DNA from: Dryocosmus kuriphilus
Taxonomy: Eukaryota > Arthropoda > Insecta > Hymenoptera > Cynipidae
NCBI GenBank assembly: GCA_038277395.1
Contig: CM076193.1
Span: forward strand, 71,380,252 to 71,444,251
Length of the DNA stretch: 64,000 nucleotides
Reading direction: 5' to 3'
Below the pieces are notes generated by a model. It had not been told where the DNA came from. It searched no databases and worked only from the letters and a program-made list of their open reading frames with translations. The translations under genes were made by a program, and so were the position numbers. Position 1 is the stretch's first letter. Each line of letters starts with the position of its first letter. Positions 11,781-23,335 of this stretch are shown here, in pieces.

Positions 11781-11888
11781 TTACAGATGAATTCCGGAGC
11801 GTAGGTTCAATTAAAGATATATTTGTTTTTTATACTATCATATTGTCCGATATTTTCTGGTGATATTTGGTTTCACTTTTTTCTTCAG

Positions 11889-13090
11889 GAAATTTTCAGA
11901 AATGTGCAAAAGTACCCGCATACCGCCACTACCAAAGAAACGGAGCAGCTTGCAATGAACAAAGAAACGGAATCACCTGAAACGCTTATGTTTGATGAAA
12001 GTCTTGATGTTGATGAAAACTCAGAAAAGAATTCTATAAAGCTTCTAGAAGTTATTAAGGAGCAACCTTGTTTTTGGAATTTCAAAATTCCTGTGGCAGA
12101 AAGAAGTTCTTACATAGTAGCTGCAACATGGAATAAAGTGGCGTTACATTTCCCAGGTTCAGTTTTAATATTTAAAGACATGTATTTAACTATTTTATAC
12201 TTTACTTATTAATGACGTGTTGTTTATTAGTAAATCATTTTTAATATAAATTCATATATATTGGTACATTTAACAGGTTGGAATGAGGCAACGGTCCGAA
12301 GTAAATTTTCTTCACTGAAAAAGTCGTATAATAGAAAGAAAAAAATCTCACCAAGTGGTTCAGCTGGTTTAAAAAAAAGCCGTGGATTTTGGAACCGTAT
12401 TTCGCATTTTTAAATGATACTTTGGAGCCAGGATCGTAAGTGTCGGTAGCGGAAATAACATACATATACACGCACTTAATCTCGAAAGAGTTATAAAATA
12501 TATAGAGTTTAACTACATATAGATTTTTTTTTGCTACAAAGTTCATAAAAAACAAAGGAAAATTTGTTGTATAATTGAAAATTTATAGGTATTTTTTACA
12601 ATTTCAGGACAATTTCAAATGTGCCTTCACTGTCAAATAACACAAATTGTGTTCAAAATGAAATAAGGAAACTGGGCTTTGATGCCAACAAAACGACTCC
12701 AGAATCACTTCAAGCAAGTATGTACAAAAATTATAAATAAAAAATTATAAATACACTTTATAAACGACCGGAAATGCAGGAGCTTCAATCTCTTTATACG
12801 GACCATTGTAAAATATTGTATTCAATTATTAAGATTCACAAACTTCTTCTCATGCGATTCTATGATTATTATTCTTTTCAGAAAAAAGAAGAAAGTCGAT
12901 TGACCTACTTGAAGAGGCGGTACTAAAAAGCATTGAGAATCGAAATTCTGCTCCCGAGCCAACATTAAGTGCAATGCAGCAATGGGGACTATGGCTCGGA
13001 AAGACTTTGGAAGAGATTCCTGATTTAAATGAAAGGTTGAATCTTCAACCACAGATAACGACGTTGATCGCGGAGAACATTAGACATTAA
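11889..13090 (+). pseudogene. MADF-domain accessory gene of a PIF/Harbinger element, four exons
   Basis: Exons with matching phases are visible at 11889-12156, 12277-12435, 12608-12717 and 12882-13090, each with GT...AG borders (e.g. gtaagt at 12436, tttcag before 12608). Exon 1 carries the start of a MADF (Adf1-like Myb/SANT) domain, LLEVIKEQPCFWNF. Exon 2 continues it (WNEATVRSKFSSLKKSYNRK) but needs a frame change in an A8 run near 12371-12379 to reach PYFAFLND. The last exon ends at TAA 13088 with a conserved-looking helical tail. Harbinger elements carry such a DNA-binding partner beside a nuclease on the opposite strand, as here. Its likely 5' exon (82-213 plus 11790-11800) is split by the LTR element. 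Confidence 0.75.
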
Positions 13091-14221
13091 GTTTGTGATA
13101 AAAAGAGGAGCGTTTTAAAGATCTTAGTTTGTGTTTAAAATGCTAATAAAAATTACTTAAAATTATTTTAAATGCTATATTTTCTATTTATTGCAATTAT
13201 TAGCTAATGGATTGTTACAGCGTTCTATGGTTTATTATGTTGTTCAGCTTTTATTACAGGTTTAAAATTAGTTATATTTGGTTTCAAGTATTGTATTCTC
13301 GCGGCATCTAGTCATTTAAATGTAAGAAGAAATTGCTAGATTTGCTAAATAATTAAAAATTGTGCGAATAGTAAAGCAAAATAATTACTTATATATATAA
13401 TTACTAATTAAAAAACGATTTTTTCTTTCTTTGTAATAGTTGAATAAATAATATTGTGACTTTTCTGATAAGATGGTTTTTAACGTCTCCGAAAACTTTA
13501 TTTCATAAAAAAAAGTAGATATAGTAAGATTGTAACTACTTTTGTATTTTAATTTATAATCGTAAGATTTAGACCTAGAGCCAAATATTAATGATTTATT
13601 GCTAGAGTTCAATGAACAAATGACCTTCCTGCTATCCCTCTGAATCTTGTGTTTATCTCTGTAAGGCTCTTGATCTTGATTTACTGTCTAAAACTGTTAA
13701 ACTCAATTTTGATTCTTTAATAACAGTGCTGAAACCAAATTCAAACTCAAAATGCAAATTACACTTTTTACTTAATAAATATAAATTAGATATTTTTTCG
13801 CTCTGTAGCTCCTGCCTTGTTTTAACTAAAAATGTTTGTACAGAGCAAAACATTGTTTAATTCAAATACTTTTTTTACCAAACGATGAATTTGAAACCTA
13901 ATCTCAAAATTTTAACTTTTCATCTTTTGTAAAAAATATTAAAATTTCGTACTTTTTCGCTTTGTACACATAATTCTCTTTAACATTTAAGCACCGCTGC
14001 AGACTGAAAAAATATTCAGTTGTAATATTTCTTTTTAGTACAACGAAAAAATCGTTTTTTGAACTAAGAATTTGGTCCAACACCTATAAATTCAAATAAT
14101 TATGATCTAGTCATTTTCAGCTTGATAATAAGTAAAGTACACATGATTGCATGACTGTAGAAAAGTTTTATTGTTTTTATTTTTATAATTACAATACAAA
14201 AGTGATGTCAAAGTTTCAGAA
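13091..14221. other. Spacer between the two convergent Harbinger genes
   Basis: About 1.1 kb of AT-rich sequence with AATAAA-like signals just after 13140. I see no gene or repeat that I can support. Confidence 0.5.
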
Positions 14222-16078
14222 CTATTTTTTTAAGAAGTAATCTGCAACTAGAAATAAAATGTTGGCAACTTTATAACTAAAAAATTTCTTAGAATGTGCC
14301 ATGATCAACTCGTTCCTGTTGCCAAGGTACTCTATAACTTCATTAACAAAATAATCTTTTAAAATGTCTCTGATCCTAACTGCAAACAAATTTTCATTTT
14401 GAAGATGAGGCAAAGGTTGAAAAGCGTCCATCCTATCATCTTCTCGCCATTCACCTTCAACTTCAACCTCACTGACAATTCTATCAACAGAGCTTGGCGG
14501 ACAGTACTGCTGAATATCTTCGGGAAGCTGTACCTCTTCTTGAATTATAAAATTATGCAAGCAGACCGATCCCATTATGATAAGTCTTATATTATCATAA
14601 AGTGCATTTATCGGCGCACGGAAAATTCACCACTTAGAAGACATAATTCCAAACGTATTTTCAATAACACGTCGAGCTCTGCTTAATCTGTAATTAAAGA
14701 TCTTCTGGTCATTTGGTAGACGACTCGTAGATCTTCCAGGAAATGGACGCATTATATTTATATTGAGAGGAAATGCCTCGTCTGCCACACAGAAGTGGGC
14801 TACTAATGGACTACCAGGAAATAATTCTGATGATTTAGGAAGGTTCAGAGAGCGAGAGAAAAGCCTTTGACCAAAGATATGCTATGAAGCAATACTCCTC
14901 CATCGCTCTGTCTTCCTTTACCTCCAATATCTACAATTACATATTTGTAATTAGCATCGCACACTGCTAGTAAAGTGATGCTGTGAGCATGCTTGTAATT
15001 AAAAAATTCTGAGCCACTGTGTGGTTGAGCCTATAAATAGTTCATTACTTACTATATCATTATAATGTAAGTATTATTAATTAAAAGTGAAGTATAGTTT
15101 AAATCATGGTATTTTATATCTAAAATTTACCGTCATAACAACCTGTTTGCCGTCCATGGCTCTCCAGCAATGAGGCATCTGCCACTTATGTTGGAAATCA
15201 TTTTCTATCTTTTGCCAACCAACTATAGTCTCTGGCATCTTCAAAACGTCTACTTGCAGTTTTTCCCACATGACTTTCGACACATTTGGAATAAATTTGT
15301 CTATTGTACTGACACCCCATACGAAATTGTTTCGAAAGAGAATGGATGCTTTCCCCGGAAGCCAAGTACCTGCAAATAACAAAATTTATACATGAACATC
15401 GGAGGATCGTATGTACATCTTTACAAATACCTTAATGTGACCATCAACTTTTCAGACGGAGTGATGATATCCTCTCTTGTTGGGGCACTGTATATTTCTG
15501 GACCAACTTACAGTAGTATCTTTTCATAATTCTCCACTGTCATACGCGTATAATCTCTGAACGTAACTTGATCGAAGATAGCCATTTCTTTTATTAAATT
15601 TCCATGTGCTCCTACAAGTTGTACAGTACGAGTAATATTAGTGGGCCTCTCGACAAAATCTCTTAGTTCTTAGTTGTAAAGGGTATTACATATTTTTAGG
15701 ATGAAAAATGCTCTTTAAAGATTCTTGAAAAGACAAAATTTGTATCTGTAATGTAGAGAAAAAGGTTGGTAACAAAAAAAGAGGATTTATACCGACAAAG
15801 CAAAAATTTCATTAAAATACATTTTAATTTTACAAGAAAATACCTTCAGGTGGCAAATTGATATTTCTTTTACGATGAAATTAATTTTTAGTTTAATTAT
15901 GAACAAAAATTTTAATTTTACCTTGCAGCTGTCGATGTTTCCAAAGAGGATGAACGCGATGTCGCCTGTTTCTCATCTTTTTCCGTCGTCGCAATAAGAG
16001 CCAAAGAAGTTCAATTTCTTCGGTCAAATAGTTGGATAAATGTCCATCCATATTTTTTAAACCTATCAACCAATTCAT
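14222..16078 (-). pseudogene. PIF/Harbinger DDE nuclease, degraded
   Basis: On the - strand, exon-like blocks run 16078-15922, about 15665-15432, 15369-15131 and 15030-14222, with GT...AG borders at 15921, 15431, 15370, 15130 and 15031. The protein follows the HARBI1-type order: RRHRVHPL, then FRDYTRMT, then a segment ending in HCWRAMDGKQV (first catalytic Asp), VIVDIGGKGRQSDGG (second Asp), and RARRVIENTFGI (Glu), with a C-terminal LHNFI motif. All three catalytic residues remain. Defects are a TAA in the second block near 15511, a one-base frame change near 14880, and a TGA near 14627. It pairs with the MADF gene at 11889-13090 as one two-gene element. Confidence 0.82.
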
Positions 16079-16919
16079 TTATGTATAAAATTATCAATTA
16101 TAGGATTTCAAAGGTTATGTTATATCGACTTGTACAACATTTTTAAAACTGATGACAAAAAGATAAAAATTATTACAATAATAAAATACTGCCTTTCAGA
16201 ATAAGAATAAAGTACTCAAGAAAATATAATATCTAGCCGGATAAGTGACAACGACACATCTGTAAACGTCTGAAATCTGAAATATTCTTTTCAGGGTTGG
16301 GCATTTTATCTATTTTTTTACATTATATCACAGAAATTATACTGATTATCATAATTGTACATTTAAACTATGTGAAAATTGTTTTTTTTTTATTTTAAAA
16401 TTTAACAATATTTAAAGTTCCCGCGCCATTTCATATTTTCCGCGGTAAAAATTCCGCGGAAAATTGGTCGTGTGAACAGCCTCAGCGAATTGCCTGCCTG
16501 CACCGATCAGGCAGACAGAGGTATAAATGCACAATTACATTATTAATGGACGCTCCCTAGTTGAATTTTGTTTTCGGATCCCTTGCGAGGCTCTGCATGT
16601 AGCAATTTGTAATTATTAAATATTATGACATTTGCAAAATAAAATTTTTTATAAAATATATTTCTTTCCTCTTTTTCGTTAAATTAAATGTCCAAAAAAA
16701 TTAATGGTACTTAATGGTAATAATAAACGATCACGATATGCGAGCAATATGCGTCTCACTGAATGACCCATGACATGCGGGCGATATGTGTCTCACGTCA
16801 TGACATGCGAGCGATATGCGTCTCAATTGACGCATCTGGCTGCGTTGGTGAGATCCTGTGCGTGTTGATCGTCACTACGTTGCGCGTAATGCGTCGCATA
16901 TTGCTCTCATGTTGTTATC
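16079..16919. other. Right part of the Harbinger region and unresolved sequence
   Basis: AT-rich until about 16420, then ccgcggtaaaaattccgcgg (16441-16460), a short palindrome that may be subterminal to the Harbinger element. I could not find a matching left terminus inside the window. From about 16740 there are repeated cgagc-atatgcgtctca blocks (three spaced about 30-50 bp apart). These may be the 5' part of the LTR described next. Confidence 0.4.
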
Positions 16920-17285
16920 TGGTTGCGCGTTTCGATGTCGACTTCGCTGTGAGGGTGGAGTTATTTTTTTAAATCGACAGCATCGACAGATTCATTTTGA
17001 TTCTCAAACGGGAACCTCTTTTCGCGTTTCCTCGTTCTCATTATAACTAGAAGGAGCGGACTACGGATTTTAACGAGTTTTGTAGTAGTGTTGTAAAATC
17101 TTTTATTCGTTCTATTTGTTTGAAGTAAACTATCACTCTAATTGTTTTATATAATCACAAATCGAATTATATTCAAAACGAAGTCATCCGCGGGAGTTGG
17201 ACTCCTAAGTCCTTAACTGAGGCACAATCCACTAACTTTAAAGAATCTAAGCGTAAATTCAAATTTTTACGAATTTCGCGTTGCA
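16920..17285 (+). repeat. Diverged LTR fragment related to the 214-1265 LTR
   Basis: The stretch aligns by eye with the last third of the gypsy LTR. Shared blocks include cgatgtcgact, aaatcgac, a gagttggact-cc-aagtcctta block, and a terminal ttcgcgttgca that corresponds to the LTR end. Similarity is clearly lower than between the two LTRs of the intact element, so this is a relative rather than a copy. The 5' boundary is not visible, and no partner LTR is seen nearby, so it may be a solo LTR. Confidence 0.65.
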
Positions 17286-17429
17286 GGAGCCAAGAAACAG
17301 GGCCATCATGCAGCTCCTTCCGCAACTACACTTCACCATCAACGTCTCGTACCCCGCGGGGTCCGTTTCAAACATCGATGACATAGGCTGCATGACGGTC
17401 AATTTTCATGAAAATTATGTATTTCAGGT

Positions 17430-17785
17430 TAGGTGGGGGAAATCCAAGATGTCTGCTGGCCGCTGCTCAGACAATAATACCAACCGCATGAAACGAAACT
17501 TTATTTCATTAATAACATGGAAAAGCTTTTTTAACTGTAAGTGTATTTGGATATTATTATTTATCTTTTAAAAGCTGTTGAAGTAAATAATAAAATCCAC
17601 AGTTTTTTTTTTAAACGACTTTATTTTTCAAATGGATATTTTTGAAAAATAACAAATAATATCCAAATACAGTTACGGTTAAAAATAACTTTCTTTCATG
17701 TTGTTAAAGAAATAAAGCTTTGTTCCAAGCGATTAGTATTATATTTTGGCAATCGGCCTGCAGACATTTTTGATTTCTTCTATAG
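17430..17785. repeat. Imperfect long inverted repeat (foldback element)
   Basis: The left arm from about 17430 (gggaaatccaagatgtctgc) is mirrored by a right arm ending near 17785 (gcagacatttttgatttct). The arms continue inward for about 150 bases, meeting near 17600 around a poly-A/T centre. Mismatches are spread along both arms, which indicates an old foldback. No target duplication is evident. Confidence 0.75.
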
Positions 17786-18373
17786 TTAACCAGTGATACC
17801 TAATTGCAATCGGTCAGATACGGTCACTGCCCATTCCTACCTTTTCCTATAACCTTGCCAGCAACATACCCAATACTTAAACCTTGGTTACAGGGTAACC
17901 TACATTGTTAAAAGATCTTGTGTTAGCAAAAGCGAGCATTGCCTGGCAGTCTGGCACAGTCTGGCATGCACTGGCATTGTCCAAGCGAAGGCACAGTGGA
18001 GGATATTACAGTATCAATTTTAGTTATTCGTTATATTATTTACCGGTGATGTTTTAAATGCATCTAGGTGAAAATGCATAGTCAATTTATAGTGTGCCCA
18101 GCGTGGCAGCGCTTACTAATGTTCAGTAAACAATTTTATTTCGACTAATTGCTTTGCAGCCGTTTTTATGAAGTACAAATCGAGTAAAACATTCGGAAAA
18201 TACTACAGTACTAGTTAACAAGCAACGTCAGTAGAAAAGTCCAGGGTCCGTCATTTTTCGACGAAATTGGGTTTGTTTTTATTTAATTTTTTTTTACTAT
18301 AGGTGCACTAGTACATCGCGACAAGCGTGTGGTAAGAATATGTGTGAGAATATAATTTTTTGCAGGTTCTAAG
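17786..18373 (+). promoter_or_regulatory. Upstream region / 5' UTR of arrow
   Basis: The stretch between the foldback element and the arrow start codon should hold the promoter and 5' UTR. I see a ctggca repeat cluster (17941-17980) and a TCAGT initiator-like match near 18122, but no TATA box at the expected distance. A pyrimidine-rich ttttttgcag lies just before the ATG (18356-18365) and could be a splice acceptor for an upstream non-coding exon. None of these is decisive. Confidence 0.35.
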
Positions 18374-18437
18374 ATGGCTTTTACATGTCAGAACATCTTG
18401 GCCGTTTACATCTTGTGCAGCATTGCCAATTGCAATG
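18374..18437 (+). CDS. arr: arrow (LRP5/6) exon 1: signal peptide
   Basis: ATG 18374 opens a 21-codon peptide with a hydrophobic core (ILAVYILCSIA), typical of a secretory signal. It is cut after one base of the next codon by a gtatgt donor at 18438. The next coding exon (46050) starts after tttcag in the complementary phase. The joined reading places the signal directly before SPMLLFATDKDIRV, exactly where LRP6 begins its first propeller. The exon is far too short to be recognised alone, so the assignment rests on phase, position and signal-peptide character. Confidence 0.72.
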
Positions 18438-20224
18438 GTATGTTTTATATCAAATTGTTTCCCAAATAAGTATATGTACACACTGTTGTTTTGGTGCGCA
18501 CTAGGGAATATGGGAATAAGGTTAGAAGTACATACAGCGCTCAGTATAATATATGTTAACGTGAATGAATCTTGCGAAAGGTGTCCTGGGGGAGTGGTGT
18601 GTTGACGTTGGACTGCGTCGAAAGTACCCGTCCCATTCTAGCGCTTTATGATCCAACAACCTATGGTCTTCCTGCGCGCATAAAAAAAAAAAAGTAAACT
18701 AGTCAAATGGTCCGTACGTTGTCATACAACGATTTCCATTTTTAAAAGGACGTCAAGCGGCAAATTAGAGCAGAGTTCAACGTTTTATGTGTGAATGGCA
18801 GAAATATCTCGAAAACAGTGATAAATAATCGTCTAAAGCGGAAATGAAAATTAATTTAATATTCATAACATGACTTATAACATATTACAAAATTTGCAGT
18901 GTTTTTTTCAAACATTTAAAAAATGATAATCTTCCAATCTATTTACGGATTTTTAAAGCAAATAAGTTTCAAAGTCGGCTGCAGTAATGTTTTTGTTCTT
19001 TTAATTATTATAAATAAGTTAAATGCTTAAATGGTTTGAAATACCAGAATACATAATTAAAATACAGAATTTCGTCCTTAAATAACTATTGTTCAAAGGA
19101 AATTTTGAAAATTGAAATGCTCGTTCAAACTAAATTTTTATGAATGAATGTAAAAGCATAATATAATCATAGCAGATATAAAAAATATATAAAGAATGCA
19201 ACAATAAATATAATTTGATACTGTACAATTCATTATTACTTTTAGGATTTATTTATTATACTATTCCAAAAAAGGTACAAACCATGCAGACCTCTATTTT
19301 ATGTGAAACCTTTAATTTCGCATAATCTAGATTTAAAAAAAAAAGTTTTTGGTTAGAGTGTAGATAAGCCGCGTCCCCCTGAAACCGGTATACTTTTGAA
19401 ATTAGAACTTCGAAAAACCTGTTTTTAGAAACCGCATTAAGGTTGGTGTATGCTTTAATGCATGTGCTGTTTTTTTCCAAACAAAATTTACCCACTTCCG
19501 GGACATAAGTATAATGCTACAGATTGAAGTATATGTATTTTCTGATTTATTAACTGAATAAAGTAGTAATGCCCATATGTAGGACAAAAGTAATACTTAG
19601 GCCTGCACTGGCCATTTTAAGTAGATGTAAATCATTTAAATTTTCCATTTCTAAACAAAGCCGTCAAACATTTTAAAATTATGGATCATGAATCCGAAAA
19701 ATATTAAAAAGTAACTCGGTAAGAAGGTGTGAATTGAAATTAAGGGGTCAAAACAATCACAATCTGAAAAGTGAAGTTACTTCGGCGTTTAAAAAAAAAG
19801 TTATCGAATATTTCTGAACTTTGTATCAAAATTTACTGATACAAAATAAAAAAATGATTTGAAAATTATGTTTGCCCCTCCCCCAATCCCGCCCAGCTCT
19901 TTGCAATTAGTACTGCCAAAATAATCCTCTCAGCTGGTTGACAGGACTGGGCCATACGATGCATCTGAAATAAAACAATGAGCAAGATTGCTAATCTGTG
20001 TAAGAGTGGCTATGGCACTACGTAGGGAAAATTTTTTATTAAGAAAATAAATTGTCGAAACTTCAATTTTTTCCCCGGAATTTGAAGATTTTTTAAGGCC
20101 TTTAATCGTGGATAAAAACTGAAGGGAGCATTGTGAAAAAATCTTACGTAGTGCCAGAAATACGAGCTTTCTCAAGAAAATGAGATCGTGGTCATATTTT
20201 TCGGATGTATAGATTTTTTTTTTT
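18438..20224. other. arrow intron 1, left part, no feature seen
   Basis: AT-rich intronic sequence with homopolymer runs. The scattered short open frames have no recognisable product. Confidence 0.5.
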
Positions 20225-21460
20225 GTTATCAAGCATTAATTTTCCTAGATTGGAAAATCTTTAGGTTCTTTTGGTCTTACGATCTCATTTTATTATTTAA
20301 AGAAAAAACAACAAGTTTTTTTTCCTTTTATGTAAAAATTTTTTCCAACTAGTTTCGACCCTTATCTGTGTATGTTCCTCAAGTCCAACAATAAACTAAT
20401 TTAAAAGTAATTTTATATAAGTACAATATAGTCAAAAATCAATAGTCAAAAAGTTAAAAATGATGTCAAGAAAAAAGAAGAATGTTATTTTGGAGTCATA
20501 TTTACCTCTAGATCTGCGATGTACATATTGTTATTAAAATTGAAGAGTTGCATTATTATTGGTACCCACAAAGAATTGGTGAGGGTCCAGTATTACAAAT
20601 ATTACATTTTTAAATAACTAATTTCGAAAAAAGTTATAAAAAATAAGAAGCGTGTATGACGGAAAAAAACATTGAGTAAAATATTTTAGGTTAGGTGAAT
20701 ATTGTCAACCAACAGGTCGTCTGCAAATGGTAACCAGTTTTTAGTAACCAGTTGGTGTCCAATTCTGTGATACAACCACAGGTGATAATGCGCGCCAAAA
20801 CATTTGTAATTTGAAAGAAAATGTAAATATATTTTTATTTTATAATACTTTGGTAACATTGATTGATATTTAAAATTTCCGTTTGAAGATTTATAGAGTT
20901 TTGTTTGTATTTATTTATAAAGATTGATTATAAAATTCTTCTTTTTTTTCTGTATTTTTCTCTAGTTAAAATTTTAATGTTTTCATAGTTAAAATCGAAA
21001 GTATCATCAAAATTCCATGCATGTTGGGATAAACCAGTGTTTATATTTCCAACCCTATAATCTCTGTTGTGTTCAGCTATTCTTGTTTTTAGTCTCCTGC
21101 CGGTCTCGCCAATATAAATTTTGTTGAAACCTATACATTTTATTAAATAAACTACATTAGATAAGTTTTCAGTTTTTTCTAAATCCTTTTTATTATTCAC
21201 AAAATTTCCTAAGTTATGGTCATTTTTGAAGTAAACGTTTATATTAAATTTTTAAGGTCATTCCTTATTCTTTCAGATAATCCTTGAACATATGGTAAAG
21301 TGACCTTTAAATCAGTTTTTTATGGTTATCTAACCATTTTTTCTTTTTATTCGAACCATTATAAATTTTATGAACTCTTTCTTTAATTATACTCTCTATG
21401 AGAGGCAAAGGGTAATTATTTTGTAGTAAAGTAACTTTAATTTACTTTTAAGTTTTTTAT
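20225..21460 (-). mobile_element. Penelope-like element 3' half, inverted copy (left arm)
   Basis: On the - strand this arm runs from an NNYPLPLIESI-like thumb segment (about 21420) through a GIY-YIG endonuclease to a long 3' tail ending near 20225. Nearly the whole arm is mirrored by the right arm 22348-24235, including the 3' tail (cctagattggaaaatcttta here, with its complement at 24206). Frameshifts break the protein upstream of the GIY-YIG block. Confidence 0.85.
20928..21200 (-). pseudogene. GIY-YIG endonuclease domain of Penelope-like element (left arm)
   Basis: A 90-codon frame with NVVYLIKC followed by KIYIGETGRRLKTRIAEH, the GIY-YIG nuclease core found at the C-terminus of Penelope-like retroelements. 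There it nicks the target DNA for insertion. The preceding RT/thumb part is out of frame, so this is a remnant. Confidence 0.85.
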
Positions 21461-21642
21461 AAAAGATACGTGGACGATTTTTTTTGCAATTGTTCCTGCA
21501 GACAAAATTCAAGAAATACGAAGAGACTTTAAATAATGTAGAAGATTCCGTGCAATTAATTCACTTCAGAAATTGAACATAATAAATACTTAAATTACGT
21601 ATATCATTCTGTCATTAAAACACAAGAAGGTAATTTAATTAA

Positions 21643-22343
21643 GAGGGGGAACCAGCTTGGGCGGCGTAAAATCATGTCTATTTTTTGGATTATTTTTTGA
21701 GAAGACAAATAAATTTAGAGTAATTTGGTTGTTAATTATTTATTGTACATGTTTTTAAGAACATTTTATAATTTTTTTATGCAATTTAAAAACAAAATGG
21801 CGGCGTGGAGTGTATAGACTCGGAATTCGAGGCATTTTGCGGCGGGCATTCCCCTGACGTAATTGCTGAACCTGTAGCATAAAATACATTTTTTTTTAGT
21901 TCTATATTCCTTTTTCTAATGAAACTCGTGTGCCATCTGTCAAAAGATTTTTTTTACACAACTTTGAAAAAATACTTTCGATTTTTACCTATAAATTTGT
22001 TTAAAAAATGTTTATAAACAAAAAAAAATTTTTTTTGACATTTGGCGCACGAATTTCATTAGAAAAAGGTATCTAGAACTAAAAAATATTTTATTTTATG
22101 CCACAGTTTCAGCAGTTAGGCCAGGGGAATGCCGGCCGCAAAATGCCTCGATTTCAAAATCGTCCGCTGCTTATACATACCACGCCGCCATGTTGTTTTT
22201 AAATTGCATAAAAAATTATCAAATGTTCTTAAAACCGTGTGCAATAAATAAATAAAAACCAAATTACTCTAAGTTCATTTGTCTTCTCAAAAAATAATCC
22301 CAAAAATAGGCATGATTTTATGCCACCCAAGCTGGTTACCCCC
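21643..22343. mobile_element. Palindromic MITE with TTAA target duplication
   Basis: TTAA flanks both sides (21639-21642, 22344-22347). The arms, starting gagggggaaccagcttgggc on the left, are mirrored on the right (gcccaagctggttaccccc-like) and pair along almost the whole 701 bp. Inside each arm is a gggaatgccg / cggcgggcattccc block. The TTAA target and G-rich ends fit a piggyBac-type non-autonomous element. Confidence 0.85.
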
Positions 22344-22531
22344 TTAAAGAAAGAGTTCATGAAATTTATAATGGTTCGAATAAAAATAAAAAATGGTTAG
22401 ATAACTATAAAAAATCTGATTTAACGGTCACGTTACCATATATTCAAGGATTATCTGAAAGAATAAGGAATGGCCTTAAAAAATGTAATATAACCGTTTA
22501 TTTCAAAAATGACCATAACTTAGGAAATTTT

Positions 22532-22747
22532 GTGAATAATAAAAAGGATTTAGAAAAAACTGAAAACTTATCTAATGTAGTTTATTTAATAAAATGGATT
22601 GGTTGCAACAAAATCTATATCGGTGAGACCGGGAGGAGACTAAAAAGAAGAATAGCTGAACACAAAAGAGATTGTAGGGTTGGAAATATGAACAGTGGTT
22701 TATCCCAACGCGCGTGGAATTTTGATCATACTTTCGATTTTAACTAA
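22532..22747 (+). pseudogene. GIY-YIG endonuclease domain of Penelope-like element (right arm)
   Basis: The same protein block as at 20928-21200 in the opposite orientation: NVVYLIKW then KIYIGETGRRLKRRIAEH. It ends with TAA 22745 where the other copy continues into YENIKIL, so a stop has arisen here (the equivalent codon in the left arm is TAT). Confidence 0.85.
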
Positions 22748-23335
22748 GAAAAAATTAAAATTTTGAATAGAGAAAAAAACAGGGGAAAAAAAAGAATTTC
22801 AGAATCAATCTTCATAATCAAACACAAAAAATACTTTTTAAATCTTCAAACGGGAATTTTAAATATCAATCAATGTTATCAAAGTATTATCAAAAAAAAT
22901 ATATATTTACATTTTCTTTGAAATTCCAAATGTTTCGGCGCGCATTATCATCTGTGGTTGAATCACAGAATTGAACACCAACTGGTTACTAACAGCTGAT
23001 TACCATTTACAGACGACCTGTTGGCTACCAATTCATCACCTAACCTAAAATATTGTACTCAGTGTTTTTGTCCGTCATACACACTTCGTATTTTTTATAA
23101 CCTTTTTCGAAATTAGTTATTTAAAAATGTAATCTTTGTAATATTGGACCCTCACCAATATTTTGAGGGTACCAATAGCATTGCAATTCTTCAATTTTAA
23201 TAACAATATGTACATCGCAGACCTAGAGGTAAATATGGCTCCGAAATAACTTTCTTCTTGTTTCTTGAATAGTTTTAACTTTTTGACCATTGATTTTTGT
23301 CTATGTTGTATTTATATAAAATTACTTTTAAATTA

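Larger units (their letters stand above)
214..11785 (+). mobile_element. Ty3/gypsy LTR retrotransposon, nearly complete
   Basis: This element has two long terminal repeats, a primer-binding region, gag, protease, RT-RNase H, integrase and a polypurine tract, in that order. The four bases GATG occur just before it (210-213) and just after it (11786-11789), so its boundaries are firm. Each LTR is 1052 bp once a later 799-bp insertion plus its 3-bp duplication are removed from the 3' copy. The two LTRs look nearly identical by eye apart from small indels at A/G runs and scattered substitutions, which implies a young insertion. The coding part nevertheless has at least two stops and two frame changes, so this copy is probably not autonomous. 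No env-like ORF lies between integrase and the 3' LTR. Confidence 0.95.
9932..11785 (+). repeat. 3' LTR, interrupted by a Harbinger-type element
   Basis: Positions 9932-10981 match the 5' LTR through its TTA. The final CA of the LTR is found at 11784-11785, after a 799-bp insertion and a duplicated TTA. Total LTR length without the insertion is 1052 bp, identical to the 5' copy. Confidence 0.93.

Noticed and set aside
16740..16840. Regularly spaced gcgatatgcgtctca words as a CRISPR-like array
   Set aside because: Only three imperfect words with uneven spacers in a eukaryotic LTR-like context.
18331..18365. Tiny intron (gtaaga...ttgcag) just before the arrow ATG
   Set aside because: At about 35 bases it is too short for a normal insect intron; the acceptor may instead serve a more distant upstream exon.
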